DNA from: Vibrio ostreicida | GTDB lineage: Bacteria; Pseudomonadota; Gammaproteobacteria; Enterobacterales; Vibrionaceae | Reading direction: 5' to 3' | Length of the DNA stretch: 64,000 bases | Assembly: GCF_013074385.2 (NCBI RefSeq) | Contig: NZ_JABEYA020000002.1 | Location: 248,001-312,000, forward strand | Shown: positions 1 through 7,662 of the stretch, piece by piece | Position numbering within the stretch: position 1 is the first letter of the stretch | Layout of the letters: each line of letters begins with the position of its first letter | The notes under the pieces: model-generated | What the model saw: the letters and a program-made list of their open reading frames with translations, nothing else | What the model was told of the DNA's origin: nothing | Databases searched by the model: none | Program-made: the position numbers and the translations under genes

Positions 1-184
1 CTCGTCCACGCAGATCGACACTCTTAGTGCAGGGTGCCATTACCCTGTTCAGTTCCATTTTGACTAAAATTTTGACCGAAGGAGGTTCACCTTCCGTCAT
101 TTGCGCAAGAAGGTATTCAAAATCCCCGGAGCGGAACGCAGGAATTAATCGCTCTGCTAAAGATAAAATTTCTGGCTGCTGCAT
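1..184 (-). CDS. N-terminal part of a probable PilZ-domain protein (partial)
   Basis: An open minus-strand frame starts with ATG at 184-182 and runs off the window edge without a stop, giving the first 61 residues (start MQQPEILSLAERLIPAFRSG). The fragment is helical-looking and ends near VDLRGR. The position next to radA matches the place where vibrios carry a PilZ-domain (c-di-GMP binding, PlzD-like) gene between radA and serB; this comes from remembered gene order, and no PilZ motif lies in the visible part. Coding character is good and no competing plus-strand gene exists here. The family call is tentative; the existence of the gene is more certain. Confidence 0.55.
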   Translation of the reverse strand, partial: MQQPEILSLAERLIPAFRSGDFEYLLAQMTEGEPPSVKILVKMELNRVMAPCTKSVDLRGR

Positions 185-319
185 ATATTTTTGTTATCGT
201 ATCCCTTGTTGAGAAATATCGACCTTGATATACAGATCTTTAGTGATATGTTACACCGAATCAAGTTTAATTAGTGACGAATGCTAAAAATATCGTCACA
301 AATATAGGTCAGGGTGGGT

Positions 320-1699
320 ATGGCAAAAGCAAAAAGAGCATACGTATGTAACGATTGTGGTGCAGATTTCCCCCGTTGGCAGGGGCAATGCAACGCCTGT
401 GGTGCTTGGAACACGATTAGCGAGGTTCGACTGGCAGCCTCCCCAGCGGCAACGCGCACAGAGCGTTTAACAGGGTATGCGGGCAATAGCGGAGAGACCC
501 AAGTACAGACGCTGTCAGAGATTGATCTGCAAGAGGTCCCTCGTTTCACGAGCGGATTTAAAGAGCTTGATCGAGTGCTGGGCGGCGGCGTAGTTCCGGG
601 AGCTGCAATTCTAATTGGTGGTAATCCTGGGGCTGGTAAGTCGACATTATTACTTCAAACCATGTGTTATCTCGCCTCTCAAATGCCTACGCTTTATGTC
701 ACCGGAGAAGAGTCACTGCAACAGGTGGCCATGAGAGCGTTGCGTTTAGGCTTACCAAAAGACAACCTTAAAATGCTCTCTGAAACCAATGTTGACCGTA
801 TTTGTCAGATTGCAGAGAAAGAGCAGCCCAAAATATTGGTTATTGACTCTATTCAGGTTATGCATGTTGCTGACGTCCAATCTTCTCCGGGAAGCGTTGC
901 GCAGGTACGGGAATCGGCTACGGCTCTCACTCGATATGCAAAGCAAAACAATGTCGCGGTGTTTATTGTTGGTCATGTGACGAAAGATGGATCGTTGGCG
1001 GGGCCTAAAGTCTTAGAGCATATTATCGATTGCTCCGTGCTCCTCGATGGTGGTACAGATAGCCGTTTTAGAACGCTACGTAGCCATAAAAACCGTTTTG
1101 GGGCTGTTAATGAGCTCGGAGTCTTTGCAATGACAGGGCAAGGGCTGAAAGAAGTCAGTAATCCTTCGGCTATCTTTCTGTCGCGTGGCGAAGAGGAAAC
1201 CTCGGGCAGTTCTGTCATGGTTGTGTGGGAAGGAACACGGCCACTCTTGGTCGAAATACAAGCACTGGTGGACTATTCACAACTTGCTAATCCACGGCGA
1301 GTGGCTGTTGGATTGGAACAAAATCGGCTTTCTCTTTTGCTGGCCGTTCTTCATAAGCATGGTGGTTTGCAGATGGCCGATCAGGATGTGTTTGTAAATG
1401 TTGTCGGTGGCGTGAAAGTCACTGAGACCAGTGCCGATTTAGCATTAGTCTTGGCATTATTGTCCAGTTTTCGTGATCGACCTTTACCCAAAGACGTGGT
1501 GGTGTTTGGAGAAGTAGGGCTCGCAGGAGAAATTCGACCTGTGCCGAGTGGGCAGGAGCGCTTGAATGAAGCGTTCAAACACGGTTTTAAAAAAGCCATC
1601 GTGCCAGCCGCTAACACGCCTAAAGGCGGGATCGAGGGGATGCAAATTCATAGCGTAAAAAAACTATCGGATGCTCTAGAAGCTTTTGATGAGTTATAG
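320..1699 (+). CDS. radA: DNA repair protein RadA
   Basis: RadA (Sms) is a RecA-like ATPase and branch-migration helicase acting in recombinational repair. The 459-residue product has an N-terminal zinc finger (Cys10, Cys13, Cys24, Cys27), a Walker A loop GNPGAGKS near residues 101-108, the RadA-specific KNRFG motif near 257-261, and a C-terminal Lon-protease-like domain. The length is normal for the family. A GTG lies two codons upstream at 314, but the ATG at 320 follows an AGGG-type ribosome site and gives the family start MAKAKRAYVC. It stands alone and converges on csdA, with a GC-rich hairpin between them. Confidence 0.97.
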   Translation: MAKAKRAYVCNDCGADFPRWQGQCNACGAWNTISEVRLAASPAATRTERLTGYAGNSGETQVQTLSEIDLQEVPRFTSGFKELDRVLGGGVVPGAAILIGGNPGAGKSTLLLQTMCYLASQMPTLYVTGEESLQQVAMRALRLGLPKDNLKMLSETNVDRICQIAEKEQPKILVIDSIQVMHVADVQSSPGSVAQVRESATALTRYAKQNNVAVFIVGHVTKDGSLAGPKVLEHIIDCSVLLDGGTDSRFRTLRSHKNRFGAVNELGVFAMTGQGLKEVSNPSAIFLSRGEEETSGSSVMVVWEGTRPLLVEIQALVDYSQLANPRRVAVGLEQNRLSLLLAVLHKHGGLQMADQDVFVNVVGGVKVTETSADLALVLALLSSFRDRPLPKDVVVFGEVGLAGEIRPVPSGQERLNEAFKHGFKKAIVPAANTPKGGIEGMQIHSVKKLSDALEAFDEL

Positions 1700-1712
1700 C
1701 GCGTCTGTTTTT

Positions 1713-1732
1713 CTGGGGGGCTCTCCCCCCAG
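1713..1732. terminator. Hairpin between convergent radA and csdA
   Basis: Perfect 8-bp arms CTGGGGGG and CCCCCCAG around a CTCT loop sit between the two convergent stop codons. No clear T-run follows on either strand, so this is a possible but not typical intrinsic terminator. Confidence 0.5.
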
Positions 1733-1751
1733 CTATCACTTGTCTTTTCCA

Positions 1752-2963
1752 TCAAAGCATATTGACGGCCTTTTCCACCGCAGAAACCAACCTTGTAACG
1801 TCTTGTGCGTTATTGTAAAGGGCAAATGACGCTCGGATGGTACCTTGAACACCTATGGCAGCCATCAAAGGGTGAGCGCAGTGGTGGCCTGCCCGTATTG
1901 CAACACCTTGTTGATCGAGCAAAGTCGCCATGTCCTGATGATGGACCCCCTCAACCACGAATGATAAAACGGATGCGCCTTTTTGATAGCCAAGGATAGA
2001 GACACCTTCGATTTGTCTGAGGTTATCGTAAGCTGTCGTCACTAAGTGATTGATATGTTGTTTGACATCACGATGATTGAACTGCTCATACCAATCTATC
2101 GCTGTTGCCAAAGCAATTGCGCCAGCAACGTTGGGTGTCCCAGCCTCAAATTTTCCCGGGAGTTGGCTGTAGGTTGTGCCGTCAAAAGAGACATGTTCAA
2201 CCATTTTTCCACCGCCGTGCCACGGTGGCATACGTTCAAGTAAAGATAATTTGCCATAGAGAACACCAATGCCTGCTGGAGCATAGATTTTATGGCCAGA
2301 AAAGACATAGAAATCGGCATTGAGTGCCTGGATATTAACCGGTTCATGTACAATTCCCTGCGCCCCATCGATCACTACGGTTGCGCCAAATTGGTGGGCT
2401 TGCTCTATAACAGATTCAATCGGTTGACGCGTTCCCGTGACATTGGTGATGTGCGCCAAGGCAACTAACTTAGTTCTTGCACAGAGCAACGATTGAAACT
2501 CCGCCATATCCCATTGATAGTCGGCGTTCATCGGTACCTTGATGACTTTTGCCCCAGTCTGCTCAGCAACAATCTGCCAAGGGACGATATTGGCATGATG
2601 TTCCATTTCCCCCACAAGGATTTCATCCCCGTGTTGTAACCTCTGTCGCGCATGAGTTTGCGCTATGAGGTTAAGAGCCTCGGTAGCACCGCGTGTCCAG
2701 ATAATCTCTTTGCTCGTTGAGGCACCAATAAAACTGGCCAACCGCTCACGTGCAGACTCAAAGTTTACAGTCGCCCGCGCAGTCAGGCTGTGGTTTCCTC
2801 GGTGAACATTGGCGTTCTGAGAACGATAGTAGTTAGAAATTGCATCAATCACGCAGTTTGGTTTTTGGGTTGTGGCGGCGCTATCGAGGTAGACCAGTTC
2901 TTGTTGATTAACCGTTTGATTGAGGGCTGGGAATTGGGCTCGCACCAAGCTGACGTCGATCAT
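1752..2963 (-). CDS. csdA: Cysteine desulfurase CsdA (class V aminotransferase fold)
   Basis: A PLP enzyme that removes sulfur from cysteine and holds it as a persulfide for Fe-S and sulfur-transfer pathways in the cytoplasm. The 403-residue protein shows the PLP lysine in SGHK (Lys225) and the persulfide cysteine in the loop RAGHHCAHP (Cys362). The short RAGHHCA loop and the segment FDGTTYSQ...EAGTPNVAG resemble E. coli CsdA more than IscS; SufS is the closest alternative. No csdE or suf partner is adjacent. The start overlaps the yajL stop by 4 bp (ATGA), implying translational coupling in a yajL-csdA unit. Confidence 0.85.
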   Translation of the reverse strand: MIDVSLVRAQFPALNQTVNQQELVYLDSAATTQKPNCVIDAISNYYRSQNANVHRGNHSLTARATVNFESARERLASFIGASTSKEIIWTRGATEALNLIAQTHARQRLQHGDEILVGEMEHHANIVPWQIVAEQTGAKVIKVPMNADYQWDMAEFQSLLCARTKLVALAHITNVTGTRQPIESVIEQAHQFGATVVIDGAQGIVHEPVNIQALNADFYVFSGHKIYAPAGIGVLYGKLSLLERMPPWHGGGKMVEHVSFDGTTYSQLPGKFEAGTPNVAGAIALATAIDWYEQFNHRDVKQHINHLVTTAYDNLRQIEGVSILGYQKGASVLSFVVEGVHHQDMATLLDQQGVAIRAGHHCAHPLMAAIGVQGTIRASFALYNNAQDVTRLVSAVEKAVNML

Positions 2964-3562
2964 TGGCTATCACCTAACTTTTTGTAGTGTAACGTGGGAA
3001 GGGTGACCAAAGGTTCGGCCACCGACCAAGCATGTTGTTTACCAGACAGGTTAATGATTATCTCAATAGAAAATTCCAGAGCGGTGCCGGGCCCTTGGCT
3101 GGTCAATACGTTGTGGTTGACATCGAATGTCACTCTTTTGGGGCGCCAGTTTTTTGTTGGAATGTGGTTGGCAAAGTCTGGATGGCACGTCATTAATGCT
3201 TCAGAATAAAAGCCATGGTGTGCTAAAACCAATGCAGGAGCAGCACAAATTGCGGCAACGAGTTTGCCTTCATACATTTGCTGTCGAACGAGTTCGACGA
3301 GGACAGTGCTGTCTCGGAAAGTGTTTGAACCCCCGACGCCGCCAGGCAAAATAACGGCATCAAATTCTTCATCAGCAATATCAACTAATTTGCAATCCGC
3401 TGATAAGGTGACACCACGAGCCCCTTTCATGGTCAATTGTCCATCGAAGTCTGCACTTGCTATGATGGTTTCGTAACCCGCCCTGATCATGATATCAATA
3501 ATGGTGATTGCTTCCATTTCTTCGGTGCCAGGTGCAATAGGAATGAGTACTTTTTTGGTCAT
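2960..3562 (-). CDS. yajL: DJ-1/PfpI family protein YajL
   Basis: A DJ-1-superfamily protein of about 200 residues; YajL (ThiJ) is linked to oxidative-stress protection and a chaperone or deglycase-like role, which is debated. Visible motifs are the N-terminal PGTEEMEA with the conserved Glu and the nucleophile-elbow cysteine in AAICAAP. The ATG at 3562 is chosen over one four codons upstream because AAGGGA lies at normal spacing and the product then begins MTKKVLIPIAPG. It overlaps csdA downstream by 4 bp and the panE stop lies at its start, so the three minus-strand genes panE-yajL-csdA are probably co-transcribed. Confidence 0.92.
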   Translation of the reverse strand: MTKKVLIPIAPGTEEMEAITIIDIMIRAGYETIIASADFDGQLTMKGARGVTLSADCKLVDIADEEFDAVILPGGVGGSNTFRDSTVLVELVRQQMYEGKLVAAICAAPALVLAHHGFYSEALMTCHPDFANHIPTKNWRPKRVTFDVNHNVLTSQGPGTALEFSIEIIINLSGKQHAWSVAEPLVTLPTLHYKKLGDSQ

Positions 3563-4452
3563 TGTCCCTTCCAATAATTCAGTTCTATTTGTTTAATTTT
3601 CTCGAATAGAGAGCGGTTGATAGGCGCTGCAATACCATGAACGCTCGCTCGTTCTAATAGATAACCTGTAATAAAGTCTATCTCGCTTGGACGTTGATAA
3701 AAAATATCTTGTTGCATCGAAGAGTAGTTTTCGGCCGTTGCTCGAATTACATTACTGACCGTGTTAACCAATTCTGCCCTATCTATAATAATCCCTTCTG
3801 CGACCATGACCTTGTGCACTTCAACCAGCAACTTTTCAATAGTGAGTTGGTAGTGGGGTTGAGCGAGCTGGCCATTAGTGATCTGGTGAATGGCGCTCAG
3901 TGGATTAACGGCGCAATTTACCGCAAGTTTTTTCCAAAGAGAAGGGATTATATTCGAGCTCCATTGGACGTCAGGTAAAGCATGATCCATGACTGATTCT
4001 AAAAACTGACACTGTTGTCCGAGAGTATTAAAACCGCCTAGTTGTGTTTCGCCTCGCCCAGTGTGAATCACTTTCTGCTTGCTCGGCTTAAAGGCACCAT
4101 GAGTCGTGGTGGCAAGGACCAAAGGGTTACTCGGGTATTGAGCATTAATGGCCTCAGCTGATCCCATGCCGTTGTGCATCAAGACAATGATCGCATCTTG
4201 AGCAATATTGGCTTTTAAGGCTGAAAGTGCGGTACTGACTTGCCAAGCTTTGACCGTGACCAAGATTAAGTCCGCGTGTTGAACAGCGTTAATATCATGA
4301 TTTCGGAATTGGGTTGGTGGAGAATCACCTAGCTGGATGAGGCGTTCCGGTTCATTTGACGTTGACCAAAGGGAGACACGGTGGCCTGAAGCATAAAGCT
4401 TGGTTGCCCAAAGCGACCCTACAGCACCAGGTCCAACAATTACAATATTCAC
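3559..4452 (-). CDS. panE: 2-dehydropantoate 2-reductase PanE
   Basis: Ketopantoate reductase makes pantoate with NADPH in the pantothenate and CoA pathway. The 297-residue product starts at GTG (4452), placing the Rossmann motif G7-P-G9-A-V-G12 at the N-terminus as in the family. Further family features are MHNGMGSAE, the catalytic-lysine region WKKLAVNCAVNPLSAIHQ and SEIDFITGYL. A longer frame to an ATG at 4536 is rejected because that ATG lies inside the terminator hairpin of ompK. The stop overlaps the YajL translation-start region. Confidence 0.93.
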   Translation of the reverse strand: MNIVIVGPGAVGSLWATKLYASGHRVSLWSTSNEPERLIQLGDSPPTQFRNHDINAVQHADLILVTVKAWQVSTALSALKANIAQDAIIVLMHNGMGSAEAINAQYPSNPLVLATTTHGAFKPSKQKVIHTGRGETQLGGFNTLGQQCQFLESVMDHALPDVQWSSNIIPSLWKKLAVNCAVNPLSAIHQITNGQLAQPHYQLTIEKLLVEVHKVMVAEGIIIDRAELVNTVSNVIRATAENYSSMQQDIFYQRPSEIDFITGYLLERASVHGIAAPINRSLFEKIKQIELNYWKGQ

Positions 4453-4514
4453 GCGACACTCATCAAAAAATAGTTTGATGAAAGGATAATGACACCGAAA
4501 CGGAAAGCAAATAA

Positions 4515-4538
4515 AAATGGCACTAAAAGGTGCCATTT
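4515..4538 (-). terminator. Terminator downstream of ompK
   Basis: Arms AAATGGCAC and GTGCCATTT around TAAAAG form a strong hairpin between the ompK stop and panE. Tract symmetry with flanking A and T bases suggests intrinsic termination of ompK on the minus strand. Confidence 0.75.
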
Positions 4539-4561
4539 AGATATTGATGAGGTCAGCGCGA

Positions 4562-5350
4562 TTAGAATTTATACGTTACCGCTAAGTAGTTTGTGGCGCC
4601 AGAAGAACGGAATCCAGAGCTATCTTCTATGCCATAAACATCTTGGTATAATTTTAGACCGTAACCGATCGCAAAGCGGTCTGAATGCCAGTAAATCCCG
4701 TTAAACATCGCTCCACCATTGGTTGACGAAACGTATCCCTTGTCTTTTTCCATGCCAAACTGGTAGTCGATGTAGCCTTGGTAAGAAATAAAGGAGCCAT
4801 TTTCAAAAAAGTAGAAAGGTTTGAACCAATTGGTAGAGAGTTGGTAACCATTCCAATCTTTTTTGTTTGAATCATAGGTCCCGTACAGATTTAACCCTAC
4901 TTTGCCGAACCAAGGCAGCTCTACATCTGAACCAAAGCCAATTTTTTGAGTGTTGACGCCAGAGTTACCTCCCCATTCCATCAGTGAGGAGACGTAAACT
5001 TCTTGGACAGGACCTAATGACAAGTCTTTACCAGTTAGTGCATCCAGAGACATGCGAGGGGCAAACTTCATAAAGATTTTTTCTTGACCGTTTTTATCGC
5101 TGCCGCTATCAGAGGTCAAGTTGAACACGTCAACATATCCGTAAAGATCAAAAATGCCTGAACGACCGCCGAATTCCATTTCCAAGTAGTCGTGAGTTGA
5201 GTTACCTGGTTTCTCGTTGAATGCGCCCATTAGGTTAAACTGCATCCATTTATAATCGTCTTTATGGATGTCGCCGTCAGAATAATCGGCTGCCATTGCA
5301 GTTGTAGACATGACTGCAGCGACACCAAGAGTGAAAAGTGATTTACGCAT
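4562..5350 (-). CDS. ompK: Outer-membrane porin OmpK (Tsx-like nucleoside channel family)
   Basis: OmpK is the vibrio outer-membrane protein of the nucleoside-specific channel (Tsx) family and is known as the receptor of vibriophage KVP40. The 262-residue precursor has a cleavable signal peptide (MRKSLFTLGVAAVMSTTAMA then ADYSDGDIHK), amphipathic beta strands and a C-terminal aromatic (YKF). The ATG at 5350 is chosen because it places the signal peptide at the N-terminus; upstream in-frame codons at 5410 add an unlikely tail. A PurR-type operator and a CRP-like site lie in the 345-bp region upstream, consistent with control by nucleoside or purine status (inference). A terminator follows the stop. 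Confidence 0.95.
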   Translation of the reverse strand: MRKSLFTLGVAAVMSTTAMAADYSDGDIHKDDYKWMQFNLMGAFNEKPGNSTHDYLEMEFGGRSGIFDLYGYVDVFNLTSDSGSDKNGQEKIFMKFAPRMSLDALTGKDLSLGPVQEVYVSSLMEWGGNSGVNTQKIGFGSDVELPWFGKVGLNLYGTYDSNKKDWNGYQLSTNWFKPFYFFENGSFISYQGYIDYQFGMEKDKGYVSSTNGGAMFNGIYWHSDRFAIGYGLKLYQDVYGIEDSSGFRSSGATNYLAVTYKF

Positions 5351-5494
5351 AGTGTGACTCTCTGTGTTTATTTTGTATTGGAACCGGTTCATAAGGATGT
5401 GGTTACACAATCTTTGCTGTGTTTTCTTCGCTGCGCATAATAATGATTAAATTCTCAATTAATAGTGATGTAATGTCCAAAATTGCATAAATAT

Positions 5495-5510
5495 AGTGAC
5501 CAATATCTCA
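5495..5510 (-). promoter_or_regulatory. CRP-like site upstream of ompK
   Basis: AGTGA-N6-TCTCA matches 8 of 10 conserved bases of the CRP palindrome TGTGA-N6-TCACA. It lies about 150 bp upstream of the ompK start codon. Tsx channels are CRP-activated in E. coli, so control of ompK is plausible, but the promoter was not located with confidence. Confidence 0.4.
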
Positions 5511-5580
5511 ATAATAAATAATAGTTTTATAACTAATGGGGTTTCATGTTTTTGCATATTAGCTGTTCAGGGAACCGTTT

Positions 5581-5596
5581 ACGCAAACGTTTCATG
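5581..5596. promoter_or_regulatory. PurR-type (LacI-family) operator in the ompK/LON-domain intergenic region
   Basis: ACGCAAACGTTTCATG matches the PurR operator consensus ACGCAAACGTTTNCNT at 12 of 14 defined positions, including all of the first twelve. The neighbour on the minus strand is the nucleoside-channel-type porin ompK, which makes purine-responsive control sensible. Another LacI-family regulator could use the same core. Confidence 0.6.
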
Positions 5597-5695
5597 TGGC
5601 TCGTTCCCCAAGTCCACTGGTTGAACAGTGTCTTCATTGATCTCTATTCCTGTTTGAAACGTACTAAAAGGCAAAACAGTAGCGGATGAAATATT

Positions 5696-6259
5696 GTGTC
5701 TCAGTTAATGTTATTTCCCCTTGGGTCGATTTTACTTCCTGAAGGAAAAATGAAACTTAGGATTTTTGAACCCAGGTACAAAAGGTTAGTGAAGGAAGCG
5801 AGTCAGAGGGACGGCACGTTTGGTATTTGCTTGTTTGAAAAAGAAGGGGAAGGGAGTTCTCTTTCCTGCGTTGGCACTCAAGCTAAAATCGTTGATTTTG
5901 AGTTATTGGACGATGGGCTTCTTGGACTTACCGTTATTGGTATGAAAAGATTCATGATCCAGAGAGTGAAAACAGAATTTGACGGCTTGAGAGTTGCGAA
6001 CGTTGAATGGTTGCCAAGTTGGGACGTTGTTGATATTGAAGATCGGCATCAGTTTATTGTTGACCATCTCAGGCAGGTTTATCAGCAGTTTCCCCAACTT
6101 GGAGAGATGTACGATCAATGTTTTTTTGATGATGCCTCTTGGGTTACGCAACGCTGGCTAGAGTTGTTACCCATCCCTAAGAGTCAATTTGATTTTTTGC
6201 TACTTCAAAGCGATTGCTCGACGGCGATGGAATTCTTGTCTCAATCCATTGAGCCTTGA
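5696..6259 (+). CDS. LON substrate-binding domain protein
   Basis: A 187-residue protein made of only the N-terminal substrate-binding domain of Lon (PUA-like), without the AAA+ or protease parts. Family features are MLFPLGSILLPEGKMKLRIFEPRY near the start (positions 5-28), then GTFGICLF and a middle segment GLLGLTVIGMKRF. Such proteins occur widely as stand-alone genes of unknown cellular function. The start is GTG at 5696 with GGATGA upstream; an ATG four codons in is an alternative. It lies 73 bp upstream of an ECF sigma/ChrR pair, and TGATCT 53 bp upstream hints at shared control, though the -10 match is poor. Confidence 0.85.
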   Translation: MSQLMLFPLGSILLPEGKMKLRIFEPRYKRLVKEASQRDGTFGICLFEKEGEGSSLSCVGTQAKIVDFELLDDGLLGLTVIGMKRFMIQRVKTEFDGLRVANVEWLPSWDVVDIEDRHQFIVDHLRQVYQQFPQLGEMYDQCFFDDASWVTQRWLELLPIPKSQFDFLLLQSDCSTAMEFLSQSIEP

Positions 6260-6274
6260 ACTAAACTAATGTAG

Positions 6275-6304
6275 TGATCGATTTAACGATTTTTAACGTA
6301 AGTA
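6275..6304 (+). promoter_or_regulatory. ECF11-type (RpoE/ChrR) autoregulatory promoter
   Basis: TGATCG, an 18-base spacer and TAAGTA lie 29 bp before the sigma-factor start codon. This closely fits the form TGATC(C)-N18-TAAGTA known for Rhodobacter RpoE, the founding ECF11 sigma factor, and would give autoregulation of the sigma/anti-sigma operon. Confidence 0.7.
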
Positions 6305-6332
6305 GTCGGGAAAGCACCACAAGGAATCAACC

Positions 6333-6917
6333 ATGGCGGTAACAAAAATAGACGCGTTGAGCAAGGCAGAGTGGAACGCCTGTATGGACAAGGTGAAAGA
6401 TCGAGACAAAAAGGCTTTCGCGCTCGTGTTCAATTACTTTGCGCCTCGGCTTAAACAGTTTACCTTCAAGCACTTGGGTAATGAGCAGGTTGCATTGGAG
6501 TTGGTCCAAGAGACGATGGCAACGGTGTGGCAAAAGAGTCACTTGTTCGATGGATCAAAAAGCTCTCTATCAACTTGGATTTACACCATCTCCCGAAATC
6601 TGTGTTTTGACGTCCTACGTAAGCAAAGAGGCCGAGAGCTGCACATTCATTCTGAAGACATTTGGCCCAACGATTTCTGCCCACCCGATTTAGTCGAACA
6701 CTACGCGCCTGAACATGAAATGCTCAAAGAACAAGTCATTAAGTTTTTAGATGTGTTACCAGAAGCGCAAAAAAAAGTGGTAAGAGCTGTGTATCTAGAG
6801 GAATTGCCGCACCAGCAGGTGGCGGATATGTATGATATTCCGGTAGGGACGGTGAAATCGCGCCTGAGACTAGCCGTAGAAAAACTAAGACAAACAATAG
6901 AGGTTGAGCGTTTATGA
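6333..6917 (+). CDS. ECF RNA polymerase sigma factor, RpoE/ECF11 type
   Basis: A 194-residue extracytoplasmic-function sigma factor. Region 2 contains FNYFAPRLKQF and LVQETMATVWQKSHLFDG...STWIYTISRNLCFDVLR; region 4 contains LPEAQKKVVRAVYLEELPHQQVADMYDIPVGTVKSRLRLAVEKLR, a sigma-70 region 4 helix-turn-helix. It overlaps the next gene by 4 bp (ATGA), and that gene is a ChrR anti-sigma factor. This places it in group ECF11, which in Rhodobacter responds to singlet oxygen. An ECF11-type promoter precedes it. Response to photo-oxidative stress is inferred from the family. Confidence 0.93.
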   Translation: MAVTKIDALSKAEWNACMDKVKDRDKKAFALVFNYFAPRLKQFTFKHLGNEQVALELVQETMATVWQKSHLFDGSKSSLSTWIYTISRNLCFDVLRKQRGRELHIHSEDIWPNDFCPPDLVEHYAPEHEMLKEQVIKFLDVLPEAQKKVVRAVYLEELPHQQVADMYDIPVGTVKSRLRLAVEKLRQTIEVERL

Positions 6918-7570
6918 GTCATCATCCCGAGTACAATATGCTGAGGGCTTACGTGGAAGGTGAGTTGGACGCCGTCGACGGTTTCTCTATAGCCACTCAT
7001 TTGGAATCATGCCCTGATTGCAAAGGTAAAGTGGCGGAACTCGAAGCGCAGTATGGAGAAAAATTGTGTGCTTTAGAAGGGGAAAGTGATCGAGCCTTTA
7101 GTGCGATGCTTGATAACATTTTAGCGGCGGACACCTTAGAGATTAATGTCAACCGGAGACCATCGACGATTGAAGTGGGTGGAAAGATTTTCCAATTACC
7201 ACGTTCTCTGACGAATTTAAGGCATCACATCGGGCATTGGAAAAGTTACGGTGGGAAGGTATTTAGTGCGCCGATAGATCTGGGAGAAAACTGTCGAGTT
7301 AACCTTCTGTATATTTCTGAAGGTGTGAGAATTCCCCAACATACACACAAGGGAATCGAATCGACGTTAGTATTGCACGGAGGATTCTGTGATGAGGACG
7401 GAGAATATGAGGTTGGCGATTATCTTGTCAAAGATGCTTCCATCAAACATAGCCCTTACACGCGTGCTGGAGAAGATTGTCTGTGCATGACGATATTAAC
7501 CGAACCTATGGTATTTACTCAGGGTGTTGCAAGAATGTTCAACATGTTCGGAAAAGGTCTGTACCCTTAA
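6914..7570 (+). CDS. chrR: ChrR-type zinc anti-sigma factor with cupin domain
   Basis: A 218-residue cytoplasmic anti-sigma factor. The N-terminal anti-sigma domain carries the zinc motif H-x3-C-x2-C (ATHLESCPDC, about residues 27-37), which binds and inhibits the partner sigma factor. The C-terminal cupin (about 110-195) has the metal-binding HTHKGIE and IKHSP segments that ChrR needs to sense singlet oxygen. It is translationally coupled to the upstream sigma factor. Length and domain order match Rhodobacter ChrR. All expected zinc ligands are visible, so the switch should be functional. Confidence 0.92.
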   Translation: MSHHPEYNMLRAYVEGELDAVDGFSIATHLESCPDCKGKVAELEAQYGEKLCALEGESDRAFSAMLDNILAADTLEINVNRRPSTIEVGGKIFQLPRSLTNLRHHIGHWKSYGGKVFSAPIDLGENCRVNLLYISEGVRIPQHTHKGIESTLVLHGGFCDEDGEYEVGDYLVKDASIKHSPYTRAGEDCLCMTILTEPMVFTQGVARMFNMFGKGLYP

Positions 7571-7629
7571 GGTTGTGCTTTGGGTGAGAAAAATGTGGTT
7601 AATGTTCATGACATTTTTTCATGAGAAGC

Positions 7630-7659
7630 AAGGAGGCAGATTCAACATCATGCCTCCTT
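7630..7659. terminator. Hairpin between chrR and ampG
   Basis: Arms AAGGAGGCA and TGCCTCCTT separated by 12 bases lie between the convergent stop codons. A stable stem but a weak T-run on both strands, so termination is likely but not certain. Confidence 0.6.
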
Positions 7660-7662
7660 CGC

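Larger units (their letters stand above)
5351..5695. other. Intergenic region between divergent ompK and LON-domain gene
   Basis: This AT-rich 345-bp stretch has no credible ORF. It holds the CRP-like site, the PurR-type operator and, near its right end, TGATCT at 5638-5643, which resembles an ECF11 -35 element although no good -10 follows. Confidence 0.6.

Noticed and set aside
4453..4536. N-terminal extension of PanE
   Set aside because: The upstream ATG is within the ompK terminator hairpin and the extension does not match the family.
5398..5409. TGTG-GTTA-CACA as a CRP site near ompK
   Set aside because: The spacer is four bases between the TGTG and CACA halves, whereas CRP needs TGTGA-N6-TCACA; the site at 5495 is better.
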